A stretch of 34,356 bases of DNA. Source: Vicingaceae bacterium (GTDB lineage: Bacteria; Bacteroidota; Bacteroidia; Flavobacteriales_E; Vicingaceae). Position 1 is the first letter of the stretch. Each line of letters opens with the position of its first letter. Shown piece after piece: positions 16,681 through 25,507 of this stretch. The stretch lies in the NCBI GenBank assembly GCA_018402765.1, contig JAGYIE010000005.1:81082-115437 (forward strand). The letters are read 5' to 3'. A program made the translations under genes and the position numbers. The notes below the pieces were generated by a model. The model had not been told where the DNA came from. It did no database searches and saw nothing but the letters and a program-made list of their open reading frames with translations.

Positions 16681-17823
16681 TTGAAATCGTTATCTCTTTT
16701 TTTATTTCTACTATTACAAGTTTTATGGGTAAAGGCAGAGCTCATTAATATTGGCATTTTTGCTGATTATTCAATACAGGAATTCAAATTTAATGCTCGT
16801 GCTGGAGCATATACTATTTTTACTGAAAAAGGTAGATTAAAAGAAATAACGCCTGAACATATCATCACAGTAAGTTATGTAGATACACAGATTGAAATTA
16901 CTGATTCAGGTAAAAAATTGGGTTCATTTAGTAAAGTCAGCTTTATTGGAACAGGATGGTATAACCACTTTAAGATTTCTTTAAAATCTCCAATTCAGAA
17001 AGAAAGTAGATATGATGACAACCTTAAAATTCAATTAACAAATAAAGGTCTTCAGCTAATTAATAATATAGATTTAGATAATTATATTGCAGGTGTAGTT
17101 GAAGCTGAGGTTGGCAGAAAACCGGTAGAGGAATACCATAAGCTACAAGCTATAATTTGTAGAACCTATGCTTTGGCAAATCTAAAAAAACATTTTGCAG
17201 ACGGTTATAACCTATGCGATCGAGTGCATTGTCAAGCGTATCATGGTAAAACATTTTATGATCAAATTTCTAAGGCTAGTCAAAGCACACGTGGTATGGT
17301 TATAGTAGATAGTGACATCAATCTAATAACTGCGGCTTTTCATAGCAATTGTGGAGGAGAAACTGTAAAATCTGGAAATGTATGGAGTAAGAATCTTTAT
17401 TATTTAGATGAGGTAATCGATACGTTTTGTATTAAAACTTCAAATGCCAATTGGGAAAAAACAATTCCAAAAGAGAAGTGGGTTAATTATGTTGTTGCCA
17501 AAGCTCCTAAAGTTCAAAAAGGAGATCTTAAAAAGGACTTTTATCCTGAGCGACGCCACTTAAAATATATGGATGAAGGTGGAATTCCCGTTGAGGACAT
17601 TAGATATGATTGGAAGTTACGATCAACTTATTTTTCAGTTATAAACAATGGGGACAATGTTCTACTAAAAGGTCGTGGTTATGGCCATGGAGTTGGCCTT
17701 TGTCAACAAGGTGCTATGGAAATGGCTCGATTAGGATTCTCGTATTCTGACATACTTCACAAGTACTACAAAGGTGTTCACTTAATAAATCTTTCTGCTT
17801 TAGAATTTTTTAGAGAAGATTAA
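16681..17823 (+). CDS. SpoIID/LytB-domain protein, secreted (probable peptidoglycan lytic or amidase-enhancer type)
   Basis: A 380-residue protein with an N-terminal signal (SLFLFLLLQVLWVKA) and a SpoIID domain over about 120-370. Visible landmarks are LDNYIAGVVEAEVG, AIICRTYALANLKKH, CQAYHG, AAFHSNCGGET and, near the end, GRGYGHGVGLCQQGAMEMA. SpoIID of Bacillus is a lytic transglycosylase acting on peptidoglycan lacking stem peptides; LytB enhances an amidase. Which role applies in Bacteroidota is unknown. The only plausible start is TTG at 16681, which abuts the lpxB TAA; no ATG occurs before the signal peptide. Two Cys-containing segments (CDRVHCQ, and NCGG) may form disulfides. Confidence 0.88.
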   Translation: MKSLSLFLFLLLQVLWVKAELINIGIFADYSIQEFKFNARAGAYTIFTEKGRLKEITPEHIITVSYVDTQIEITDSGKKLGSFSKVSFIGTGWYNHFKISLKSPIQKESRYDDNLKIQLTNKGLQLINNIDLDNYIAGVVEAEVGRKPVEEYHKLQAIICRTYALANLKKHFADGYNLCDRVHCQAYHGKTFYDQISKASQSTRGMVIVDSDINLITAAFHSNCGGETVKSGNVWSKNLYYLDEVIDTFCIKTSNANWEKTIPKEKWVNYVVAKAPKVQKGDLKKDFYPERRHLKYMDEGGIPVEDIRYDWKLRSTYFSVINNGDNVLLKGRGYGHGVGLCQQGAMEMARLGFSYSDILHKYYKGVHLINLSALEFFRED

Positions 17824-17834
17824 ATAATTATATT

Positions 17835-17859
17835 TAGCTATCAAACAATTAGATAGCTA
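17835..17859 (+). promoter_or_regulatory. Perfect 8-base inverted repeat ending on the comEC start codon
   Basis: TAGCTATC (17835-17842) is followed by a 9-base loop and its exact complement GATAGCTA (17852-17859), whose last base is the A of the comEC ATG. There is no T-run after it, so it is not a classical terminator. A hairpin here could cover the translation start region. Confidence 0.4.
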
Positions 17860-19925
17860 TGTTTAGGTGGAGCCAAATTCCTTTAATTCGATTAATATTC
17901 CCTTTTATTATTGGGATTCTCTTACAACCTAAGTCGTCAGTTGACAGCAATACTTTTCTTATTGTTTTTTCTTTTTTAGCCGTATTTTCATTAATAACTA
18001 TTCGCTTTAAGCTAAGATATCAATTTAGATGGGCGCTCGGAATTCTTTATTATTTCACTGTCTTTATTGGAGGCCTAACTGCCGCTTCATACTACAGTAA
18101 CCCAAAACAGATTATCAATAGCAATAATGAAAACTGCTATTTTGCTCAAGTTGTAGATCATCCTGAAGAGAAAGAGAAAACGTATAAGCTATCTCTTAGG
18201 TTGTATTCAAATAGTGAAGATATTAAAGCAGTTGATATTATAGCATATGCTGCTAAGGATAGTATAATTGAAAAGTTGTCAGTTGGTGATTATATTCTTT
18301 TTAATGGAAAATTATCACAAATAGAAGGTAAAAGAAATCCTGCAACATTTGATTATGCCAACTATTTAGCCAACAAGAATATTATTTATCAATCCTATCT
18401 ATCAACTGGAAGTTGGAAGAAAGTATCACTTCCACTTGGTTTTACTCCTTTAATTTGGGCAAAAAAATTACAACGAGCCATTCGGGGACTGTTTAATAAA
18501 TACTTATTAAGCGATAGCACAAAGGCTATTCTTTTTGCACTTGTTCTTGGAGATAAAACAGAGCTAGATGGTGATTTGAATTCTTCTTTTGCAGTCGCAG
18601 GAGCAATGCACATTTTAGCTGTTTCAGGACTTCATGTTGGAATTATTTACAAAGTATTGGAATCGCTGCTGATTTTATTATTCTCAGGTAGATCAAAACG
18701 ATTTATTCGTGCTGTTCTATTAATTAGTGCTTTGTGGTTATATGCATTTGTTACTGGGTTATCTCCTTCTGTGCTTAGAGCAGTGTTAATGTTTAGTTTT
18801 ATCATCGCTGCTAAGGCCAGAGAAAACAGTCCTAATTTCTACAATACACTTGCAGCATCTGCATTTATTATATTAATAGTTGAACCAAATTATATTTATC
18901 ATGTTGGATTTCAGTTGTCTTATTCAGCGGTAATCGCTATAGTTTCAATTTTTCCATTGATCTATCCTTTTTTTGTTACAAAAAATAGGATTGCAAACTC
19001 GGTGATTAGTTTGGCTATTGTTTCAATTGCAGCTCAAATTGGAACTGCCCCTTTTTCAATTTATTATTTTCATCAGTTTCCCTCATATTTTATAATTACC
19101 AATTTGATTGCAATACCTGCAGCATTTCTGCTTCTTTCAGGAGGATTATTATTGATTCCATTTCATTTTATATCCTTTGATTTATCTAAATTTATAGGAT
19201 TGCTAATAGATTGGATAGGAGAAATGTTAAGCAACTTAATTACGTGGATTAGTCACCTTCCTATGGCGAGTTTAAATAAGCTTTGGATAGATCAAGCACA
19301 ATTGGTTATGTTCTATCTTTTTTTAAGTGTTACGGTTTATACGTTCACGAATTTATGGAAAAGAGGTATTTTGTTATCGTTATCCCTTATAGCAATTATT
19401 TTGATCCAATTTGTTGTAGTAGAAATAAATCAAGAACAACAAGAATTCGTTATTCTATATTCAACTAAAGGGGCTAATGTTATCGGATTAGTAAAAGGTA
19501 ATGAAGCATACATATACTCAGATAATGACAGTATACAACACACTAAAGAGTGGAGCTTCCAAGTACAGCCATCTTTAGATAGTTTGAAATTAAAAAATGT
19601 CTCATTTAAAGCAGGTGATTTTGATTGGGTTCAAATAAATACTTTAGCTAAAAACAAACTCATTAATTCTACTTTCAAAAAGATCTATATTCGAAATAAT
19701 CAGTTTTTCGATGAGTTTATGGCTCGACATGAGGAAATCTCTATCGTTGAAAATAATTCCACTATTCCAAGTTTAAATGTTGATGAAAGATTGAGATTTA
19801 TTTCTTCAGCCAATAGTTGGAAGCAAATCAAAGAAATAAGTGAAGATACAAGTAAACATAGTATTCATAAACTTTATCTATCTCATGCTATTATCACGAA
19901 TACGCCCCTGCAAGTAAATCCTTAA
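17859..19925 (+). CDS. comEC: ComEC/Rec2-family DNA uptake channel protein
   Basis: ComEC forms the inner-membrane channel that carries single-stranded DNA into the cell during natural transformation. The N-terminal part holds three membrane helices (about 7-24, 28-48, 55-77) and an OB-like soluble segment (DUF4131, about 85-185). The competence membrane domain covers about 205-520, with the landmark AGAMHILAVSGLHVG near 247-261 and FVTGLSPSVLRAVLM near 293-307. The last 160 residues (about 530-688) carry no HxHxDH metal-binding motif, so the C-terminal metallo-beta-lactamase domain seen in many ComEC proteins is missing or too degenerate to see. At 688 residues it resembles other short Bacteroidota ComEC proteins. 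Confidence 0.92.
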   Translation: MFRWSQIPLIRLIFPFIIGILLQPKSSVDSNTFLIVFSFLAVFSLITIRFKLRYQFRWALGILYYFTVFIGGLTAASYYSNPKQIINSNNENCYFAQVVDHPEEKEKTYKLSLRLYSNSEDIKAVDIIAYAAKDSIIEKLSVGDYILFNGKLSQIEGKRNPATFDYANYLANKNIIYQSYLSTGSWKKVSLPLGFTPLIWAKKLQRAIRGLFNKYLLSDSTKAILFALVLGDKTELDGDLNSSFAVAGAMHILAVSGLHVGIIYKVLESLLILLFSGRSKRFIRAVLLISALWLYAFVTGLSPSVLRAVLMFSFIIAAKARENSPNFYNTLAASAFIILIVEPNYIYHVGFQLSYSAVIAIVSIFPLIYPFFVTKNRIANSVISLAIVSIAAQIGTAPFSIYYFHQFPSYFIITNLIAIPAAFLLLSGGLLLIPFHFISFDLSKFIGLLIDWIGEMLSNLITWISHLPMASLNKLWIDQAQLVMFYLFLSVTVYTFTNLWKRGILLSLSLIAIILIQFVVVEINQEQQEFVILYSTKGANVIGLVKGNEAYIYSDNDSIQHTKEWSFQVQPSLDSLKLKNVSFKAGDFDWVQINTLAKNKLINSTFKKIYIRNNQFFDEFMARHEEISIVENNSTIPSLNVDERLRFISSANSWKQIKEISEDTSKHSIHKLYLSHAIITNTPLQVNP

Positions 19926-20000
19926 ATTAAACTCTTTCGTAAATAAATTGTTAATTTAGGGACGCTTTATAGTAAGCAAATCATATTTATAACTTAAAGA

Positions 20001-23000
20001 ATGAATATTAAATCTTTACTAATAGTTGCATTGTTATCATTTACAACAGCATCATTTTCAAATGTAATTACCGGAAAATATGCCAATACTGTTATAAAAG
20101 GAGCAAGTGAAATTAGGTATACAGAACAATCTACTGCACCTTCTTTTATACTTTTTAAAGTTGGCGAACAGCCTAATGCAAGTGGCTTTAATCAACTTAT
20201 GAGTGGAGTATTTAAAAATAGTCCTGAGACTTCTTTTAGATTATTGAAATCGCTTTCTGATGAGTTAGGTTTCACTCACTCGACATACCAACAATACTTT
20301 AAGGAAATAAAGGTAGAGCACGCAACTTATGTGGTTCATGAGAAAAACGGTCTAATCGAATCAATAAGTGGTTTTGGCTTAATGTTAGAAGACTTTTCTA
20401 CAGGGTTTTCTATAAGTGAAAAACAATCGCTAACTACAGTTTTGAATCAAATTGGAGCTAAATCTTATAAATGGGAAATAGTAGAAGAGGAGCAGCAATT
20501 AAAATTAATGACAGATGATGTTAACGCATCTTATTATCCAAAAGGTGAGCGTGTAATCTTAGCGTATAACGCAGCGTATGAAAAACAAGATTATAGGATA
20601 GCATGGAAATTTAATGTATACGCTCATGAGCCAATGTCTAGAGCTGAGTATTATATCGATGCAAATTCAGAAGAGATTATATTTATAAACAGCCAGATTC
20701 ATACAGGTAATGTAACCGGAACTGCAATTACAGCCTACAGTGGAAGTCAAACCATTACAACAGACAGTGTTTCAACAAATTTATACCATCTTAGGAATAC
20801 AGAAAGAGGAAATGGAATTATTACCTTAGATTGTAATACTGGTACAAGTTATGGCGCTGCTGTAAATTTTGCAGACACAGATAATATTTGGAACAATATA
20901 AACGCAGATAAAGATGAGTATGCTACTGATGCTCACTGGGGTGCAGAAAAAACTTGGGATTATTTCTGGAATGTTCACAATAGAAATAGTATAGATGGAA
21001 ACGGTTTTGCTTTGTATTCTTACGTTCACTATGATCAAAACTATGCAAATGCGTTCTGGGATGGACAAAGAATGACTTATGGAGATGGAAGTCCATCATC
21101 TGTTTTAAATTCGCCTTTAACAGCATTAGACATTGCCGGTCACGAGATTGCTCACGGTTTAACTTCCAATACAGCAAATCTTATTTATCAAAGAGAGTCA
21201 GGAGCTTTAAACGAATCATTCTCAGATATATTTGGAACTTCTGTAGAGTTTTATGCTCGACCAAACAACGCAGATTGGTTAATAGGCGACGACTTGGGAA
21301 ACGCTATTAGAAGTATGGTGAACCCAAATGCATTCGGAGATCCTGATACCTATGGAGGTAACTCTTGGAGAAATCCAAATTGTGGTGCACCGACTCAAGC
21401 CAATGATTATTGCGGAGTCCATTCAAATAGTGGCGTACAAAATTATTGGTTTTATCTTTTGACAGAAGGCGGTTCAGGGACTAACGATATATCAAACGCT
21501 TTCTCTGTAAATGGTTTAGGTATAGATACTGCAAGTAAAATCGCCTTTAGAACCTTAACGGTCTATTTATCTCAAAATTCAACATTTGCTGATGCGAGAT
21601 TTTATTCTATACGCTCAGCTGTAGACTTATACGGGGCTTGTTCTCCTCAAGTAGAATCAGTAACAAATGCTTGGTATGCTGTAGGAGTAGGTAATTCTTA
21701 TCAGCCCGGTGTTTCAGCAGATTTTGCGTCAACAGATACATCATCTTGTATAGCTCCATTTAGAGTACGTTTTCAAAATAATAGCAATAATGGTGTAAAT
21801 TATACTTGGGATTTCGGTGATGGAACCAGCAGTTCGCTAAATAACCCAACAAAATGGTACACATTAAATGGAAATTACGACGTATCACTTATAGCAGATG
21901 GCGGTGCTTGTGGAATAGATACGTTAGTTAAGACAGCATACATATCAGTAGATACTGCTAATTTATGTAACACTGTATTGGCAAATGGTATCAATACAAC
22001 TCAAACTTCTTGTGCAGGTAAATTATTCGACAGCGGTGGTTCTAGTAGCAATTATGAAGATAACACCAATGCTACAATAACAATTGCACCTCAAGGAGCC
22101 GCTTCAGTAAGATTGGATTTTGTTAGTTTTGATGTAGAGGCAGGTCAAGGAAATTCTTGTAATTATGATTATATGCAAATTTTTGATGGCCCTTCAGTTA
22201 ATGATCCCTCCCTAGGTATTTTTTGTAACAATAACATACCAACTTCTATTATATCCACCAAAAGTGCGATAACGATTCGATTTATATCAGATGTCAATAC
22301 AACAGGAACTGGATTTGAAATAGATTGGTCGTGTATTTTGCCAACAACAGCGCCTTCAACTAATTTCTATGTAAGCACTGACACTTCTTGTTCAGGAATA
22401 GTTCAGTTTTTCGATTACTCTTCAAATGGACCTTCTTCATGGGTTTGGGATTTTGGTGATGGAACAACATCGACTTTACAAAACCCGAATAAAGTATACA
22501 CTTCAAATGGAAATTACACTATAAAGTTAGTAACATCTAATTCATTTGGTGCAGATTCATTGATTCAAAATAACCTTGTTTCTGTCAGAAGACCAAGAGT
22601 TACGTCATTTAGCGGAGATACAGCTTGTCCAAACAGTCCAGCAATATTGACCATTAATGGATCAGGAAATATCAACTGGTATGATGCTGCTTCAGGTGGT
22701 AATTTGATAGGTACAGGAAATCCATTCAATGCACCACTGGTTCCTAACACGGTAACTTATTATGCTGAAGCATTTGATAAAAGTGGGTCTGTTGCAGGCG
22801 GCGCTATTGATAATACTATCGGCGGAGGTGGGAATTTTAGTGGTGACCAACATTTAATATTCTCTGCATTAAAGCCCTTCAATTTAAAGTCTGTTGAAGT
22901 TTATGCATCAACTTCTGGTAACAGAACTATTGAGCTCAGAAATAGTAATGGGACAGTTTTACAAAGTAAAGTAATAAATATTCCTACGGGTAACCAGCGT

Positions 23001-23537
23001 ATTAATTTAGATTTTGACATTCCTGTTGGATCAGATTATCAATTAGGTGTAGCTATAGGATCATCTCCCAATTTATATAGAAATAACTCAGGGGTTCAAT
23101 ATCCTTACAATAATGGAATTGTCAATATAACAAGAAGTAGTGCTCAATCAGTGCCATTAAATTTTTATTATTTCTTTTATGATTGGGAAGTTCAAGAAGT
23201 ATGTAAATTCTCTCGAATTCCGGTTACAGCAGTTTATGACCCTAATTGCACAGCGACGTTTATTGAAGAGAACAGGCAATCACTTTCAATCACTTTGGTG
23301 CCGAATCCAACTAGAAGTAACGTAGCAATTCAGTTGGGATTAATGCGCGCGATGAATAGCTCTTTAATCATAACCGACATAAATGGTCAGGTTGTTAAAC
23401 AAATAACCACGGGTTTTCTTCCAATAGGAAACTCAACCTTTAATGTAAATTTAGATGGAATATCTCAAGGCATTTACTTTGTTAATTTTAGAAGTGAAAC
23501 GATGAATAAGGTTACTAAATTAGTAGTAATGGATTAA
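20001..23537 (+). CDS. Large secreted M4 (thermolysin-like) metalloprotease with PKD, CUB and T9SS sorting domains
   Basis: A 1178-residue exported zinc protease. In order: signal peptide (1 to about 20); FTP/PepSY-type propeptide (about 45-230); M4 catalytic domain (about 240-570) with zinc motif HEIAH at 381-385, third ligand Glu405 in GALNESFSDIFG, and catalytic His474 in GVHSNSGVQNY; PKD domain (about 573-650, WDFGDGTSS); CUB domain (about 672-780); second PKD domain (about 790-865, WDFGDGTTS); Ig-like domain (about 865-930, with SPAILTINGSG); an unassigned beta-rich stretch (about 940-1075); and a T9SS type A tail (about 1095-1178, LVPNPTRSN to KLVVMD). All catalytic residues are present, so it should be active. 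It likely digests external protein for nutrition. A terminator follows at 23562. Confidence 0.95.
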   Translation: MNIKSLLIVALLSFTTASFSNVITGKYANTVIKGASEIRYTEQSTAPSFILFKVGEQPNASGFNQLMSGVFKNSPETSFRLLKSLSDELGFTHSTYQQYFKEIKVEHATYVVHEKNGLIESISGFGLMLEDFSTGFSISEKQSLTTVLNQIGAKSYKWEIVEEEQQLKLMTDDVNASYYPKGERVILAYNAAYEKQDYRIAWKFNVYAHEPMSRAEYYIDANSEEIIFINSQIHTGNVTGTAITAYSGSQTITTDSVSTNLYHLRNTERGNGIITLDCNTGTSYGAAVNFADTDNIWNNINADKDEYATDAHWGAEKTWDYFWNVHNRNSIDGNGFALYSYVHYDQNYANAFWDGQRMTYGDGSPSSVLNSPLTALDIAGHEIAHGLTSNTANLIYQRESGALNESFSDIFGTSVEFYARPNNADWLIGDDLGNAIRSMVNPNAFGDPDTYGGNSWRNPNCGAPTQANDYCGVHSNSGVQNYWFYLLTEGGSGTNDISNAFSVNGLGIDTASKIAFRTLTVYLSQNSTFADARFYSIRSAVDLYGACSPQVESVTNAWYAVGVGNSYQPGVSADFASTDTSSCIAPFRVRFQNNSNNGVNYTWDFGDGTSSSLNNPTKWYTLNGNYDVSLIADGGACGIDTLVKTAYISVDTANLCNTVLANGINTTQTSCAGKLFDSGGSSSNYEDNTNATITIAPQGAASVRLDFVSFDVEAGQGNSCNYDYMQIFDGPSVNDPSLGIFCNNNIPTSIISTKSAITIRFISDVNTTGTGFEIDWSCILPTTAPSTNFYVSTDTSCSGIVQFFDYSSNGPSSWVWDFGDGTTSTLQNPNKVYTSNGNYTIKLVTSNSFGADSLIQNNLVSVRRPRVTSFSGDTACPNSPAILTINGSGNINWYDAASGGNLIGTGNPFNAPLVPNTVTYYAEAFDKSGSVAGGAIDNTIGGGGNFSGDQHLIFSALKPFNLKSVEVYASTSGNRTIELRNSNGTVLQSKVINIPTGNQRINLDFDIPVGSDYQLGVAIGSSPNLYRNNSGVQYPYNNGIVNITRSSAQSVPLNFYYFFYDWEVQEVCKFSRIPVTAVYDPNCTATFIEENRQSLSITLVPNPTRSNVAIQLGLMRAMNSSLIITDINGQVVKQITTGFLPIGNSTFNVNLDGISQGIYFVNFRSETMNKVTKLVVMD

Positions 23538-23561
23538 CAAATTAGCTAAATGGAATACTAT

Positions 23562-23597
23562 AACGCCTCATATTTATATGGGGCGTTTTGTTTTCTA
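23562..23597 (+). terminator. Rho-independent terminator of the M4 protease gene
   Basis: AACGCCTCAT (23562-23571) pairs with ATGGGGCGTT (23578-23587), with one G-U pair and a 6-base loop, followed by a T-rich tail. Confidence 0.85.
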
Positions 23598-23652
23598 CTC
23601 GTTATTTTGGCCCTGTATAGGGAAGAAGTATCTTTTAACTTAAATTTACGGT

Positions 23653-24009
23653 GTGAACAAAATTGATACAAAAAAATACAATTGGATGGTTTTGGCAACT
23701 TCAGAGGAGCGGCATTTACTTGATGATTTACTAGAAGGCAAAATTATCAGGAGATTTGTCGACGATCAATGGATTTGTGTGACAAAACATGAAGAAGTGT
23801 TGTATTCTTTTAAAGATAAATGTCCGCATGCAGGGGCTAGCTTTTTTAAGGGAAGCTGCGAGCAGGGCAAGGTTGTCTGTCCTTTGCATCGTTTTGGCTT
23901 TGATTTAAAAACGGGGCGAGGACATGGTCTATATTTAGAAAGCTATCCTATTCTTATGCACGAAAATCAGTATTTAATAGGTTTTGAGAAAAATTTCTTT
24001 GGATTTTGA
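23653..24009 (+). CDS. Small Rieske [2Fe-2S] protein, NirD-like
   Basis: A 118-residue soluble protein consisting of a single Rieske domain. The cluster ligands are in CPHAGASFFKG (about residue 57) and CPLHRFGFD (about 76), giving the C-x-H...C-x2-H pattern. Such stand-alone Rieske proteins, related to the small subunit of nitrite reductase, transfer electrons, but no partner oxygenase or reductase lies nearby. The start is GTG at 23653; the first in-frame ATG at codon 12 is an alternative that would keep the whole Rieske core. Its TGA overlaps the TTG start of the next gene. Confidence 0.88.
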   Translation: MNKIDTKKYNWMVLATSEERHLLDDLLEGKIIRRFVDDQWICVTKHEEVLYSFKDKCPHAGASFFKGSCEQGKVVCPLHRFGFDLKTGRGHGLYLESYPILMHENQYLIGFEKNFFGF

Positions 24010-24905
24010 AGATAAAAGGTTACATAGTTTTACTACTTGTATTCAACTGTTTTAGTGCAATCAGTCAAGATTCTTTATTGGTCAATAAAAAGCGATTAAA
24101 AACAGTAATTATTACAGAGTCTGTTCTTTACGCAGGGACTATGGGGCTTTTAGCTACTCAATGGTATAGTAAAGAAGATCGAACAGGCTTCCATACATTT
24201 AATGATAACAAGCAGTGGCTTCAAATGGATAAAGTTGGGCATGTTTTTTCTGCATATCAAACTGGCCGTCTCGGTATAGATGTTTTAAAATGGGCAAAAC
24301 TAAGTGATGATAAAGCGGCCATATTCGGTGGAAGCCTTGGATTTCTATTTTTAAGTGGAGTAGAGGTTTTGGATGGATTTTCTGAAGAGTGGGGATTTTC
24401 ATGGGGAGATTTCGGGGCTAACACCATCGGGGCAGGTTTTGCTATTTCTCAAGAATTATTATTTGGTAGACAAATAGGATTAGTTAAATTCTCCTATCAT
24501 CCTACTGACTTTAGAGCTTATAGACCAACTGTTCTTGGAAAAACTGAGCAAGCAGGAATATTAAAGGATTATAATGGACAAACGTACTGGCTGACGTTAA
24601 ACTTAAAAGATATCACAGGGTCGAAATTAATTCCTCAATGGTTGAGTATTAGTGGTGGCTACAGTGCAACAGGATTGTTTGGAGGGGGAGTAAATCCGTC
24701 AGAGAATAGTGCAGGTGTAAGTATACCAAATGTCAACCGCTATAGACAATATTATATTTCGTTAGATATTGATTTAGAACGAATACCGACAAAATCAACG
24801 TTTTTAAAAACTACGTTAAAAGCACTCAATTTTATAAAAGTACCTTTACCTACAGTTCGTTTTCAAGATGGGAAATCTCCTAAATTTTATCCTTTCTATT
24901 TTTAG
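24006..24905 (+). CDS. DUF2279-like envelope protein (YfiM-like), secreted
   Basis: A 299-residue protein with an N-terminal signal (GYIVLLLVFNCFSAISQ). The core segment LQMDKVGHVFSAYQTGRLG (about 76-94) and EEWGFSWGDFGANTIGAGF are the conserved features I associate with DUF2279, a family of predicted periplasmic proteins of unknown function found in Bacteroidota and Proteobacteria. The rest ends in a beta-rich C-terminal region. The start is TTG at 24006, overlapping the Rieske TGA by four bases, so translational coupling is likely. The stop interlocks with that of the convergent NUDIX gene (24902-24905). No biochemical role can be given. Confidence 0.8.
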   Translation: MKIKGYIVLLLVFNCFSAISQDSLLVNKKRLKTVIITESVLYAGTMGLLATQWYSKEDRTGFHTFNDNKQWLQMDKVGHVFSAYQTGRLGIDVLKWAKLSDDKAAIFGGSLGFLFLSGVEVLDGFSEEWGFSWGDFGANTIGAGFAISQELLFGRQIGLVKFSYHPTDFRAYRPTVLGKTEQAGILKDYNGQTYWLTLNLKDITGSKLIPQWLSISGGYSATGLFGGGVNPSENSAGVSIPNVNRYRQYYISLDIDLERIPTKSTFLKTTLKALNFIKVPLPTVRFQDGKSPKFYPFYF

Positions 24906-25465
24906 ATAGCGCCTTGATCGATTAAAATTTTTGTCTTCAATACTCCTGCAACTGTTAAACTGTCAGTCATATCACCATTCATCACCGATTTATAAAGCTG
25001 TTCAAATGGCAGTTTTTTTATTAGCAGCTCTTCATCAATATCAGGAGCCGACTCTTGAAAAGTTAAACCTTTAGCAATATAAATAAGACCAAATTCATCG
25101 CTTACAGAATTGCTGAGGTGCATTTGTTGAATCAATGTATATTCTTTTGCAACAATACCTGCTTCTTCTGCCAGCTCCCTTTGTGCCGATAAAATCGGGT
25201 CTACTCCAATCTTTCCACCACCTTCTATTATTTCCCAACTGTAAGAATTTAAAGGAAATCTATGCTGTCCAACTATCCATGTATTGTATTCTTCATCAAG
25301 TGGAATAATTCCAATAGCTAGATTTTTAAAATGAATTTCACCATAAATCCCATCTATTCCTCCTGGATTAATTACCTTATGTTCGGTAATATTAATCCAA
25401 GGATTATCATATTTTTCTACTGAAGATTTTATTTTCCAAGAACCTCTCTCTTTCATCATATTCAT
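24902..25465 (-). CDS. NUDIX hydrolase, ADP-ribose pyrophosphatase-like
   Basis: A 187-residue NUDIX protein. The domain covers about 35-175. The box reads EGGGKIGVDPILSAQRELAE followed by EAGI: the core REL.EE.G is intact, giving the metal-binding glutamates, while the first conserved Glu of G-x5-E is Val here. The upstream strand (VGQHRFPLNSYSWEIIEGGG) resembles ADP-ribose pyrophosphatases. The substrate is probably a nucleotide sugar such as ADP-ribose, but this is family-level inference. It is divergent from the Smr-domain gene and convergent with the DUF2279-like gene. Confidence 0.88.
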   Translation of the reverse strand: MNMMKERGSWKIKSSVEKYDNPWINITEHKVINPGGIDGIYGEIHFKNLAIGIIPLDEEYNTWIVGQHRFPLNSYSWEIIEGGGKIGVDPILSAQRELAEEAGIVAKEYTLIQQMHLSNSVSDEFGLIYIAKGLTFQESAPDIDEELLIKKLPFEQLYKSVMNGDMTDSLTVAGVLKTKILIDQGAI

Positions 25466-25478
25466 AAATTGAAATCAA

Positions 25479-25486
25479 TATTTTTG
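25479..25486 (+). promoter_or_regulatory. Possible -7 element (TATTTTTG) for the Smr-domain gene
   Basis: TATTTTTG fits TAnnTTTG, 21 bases before the ATG at 25508. No -33 TTG at normal spacing. Confidence 0.38.
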
Positions 25487-25507
25487 AACCTAGAATCTAA
25501 ATAGATT

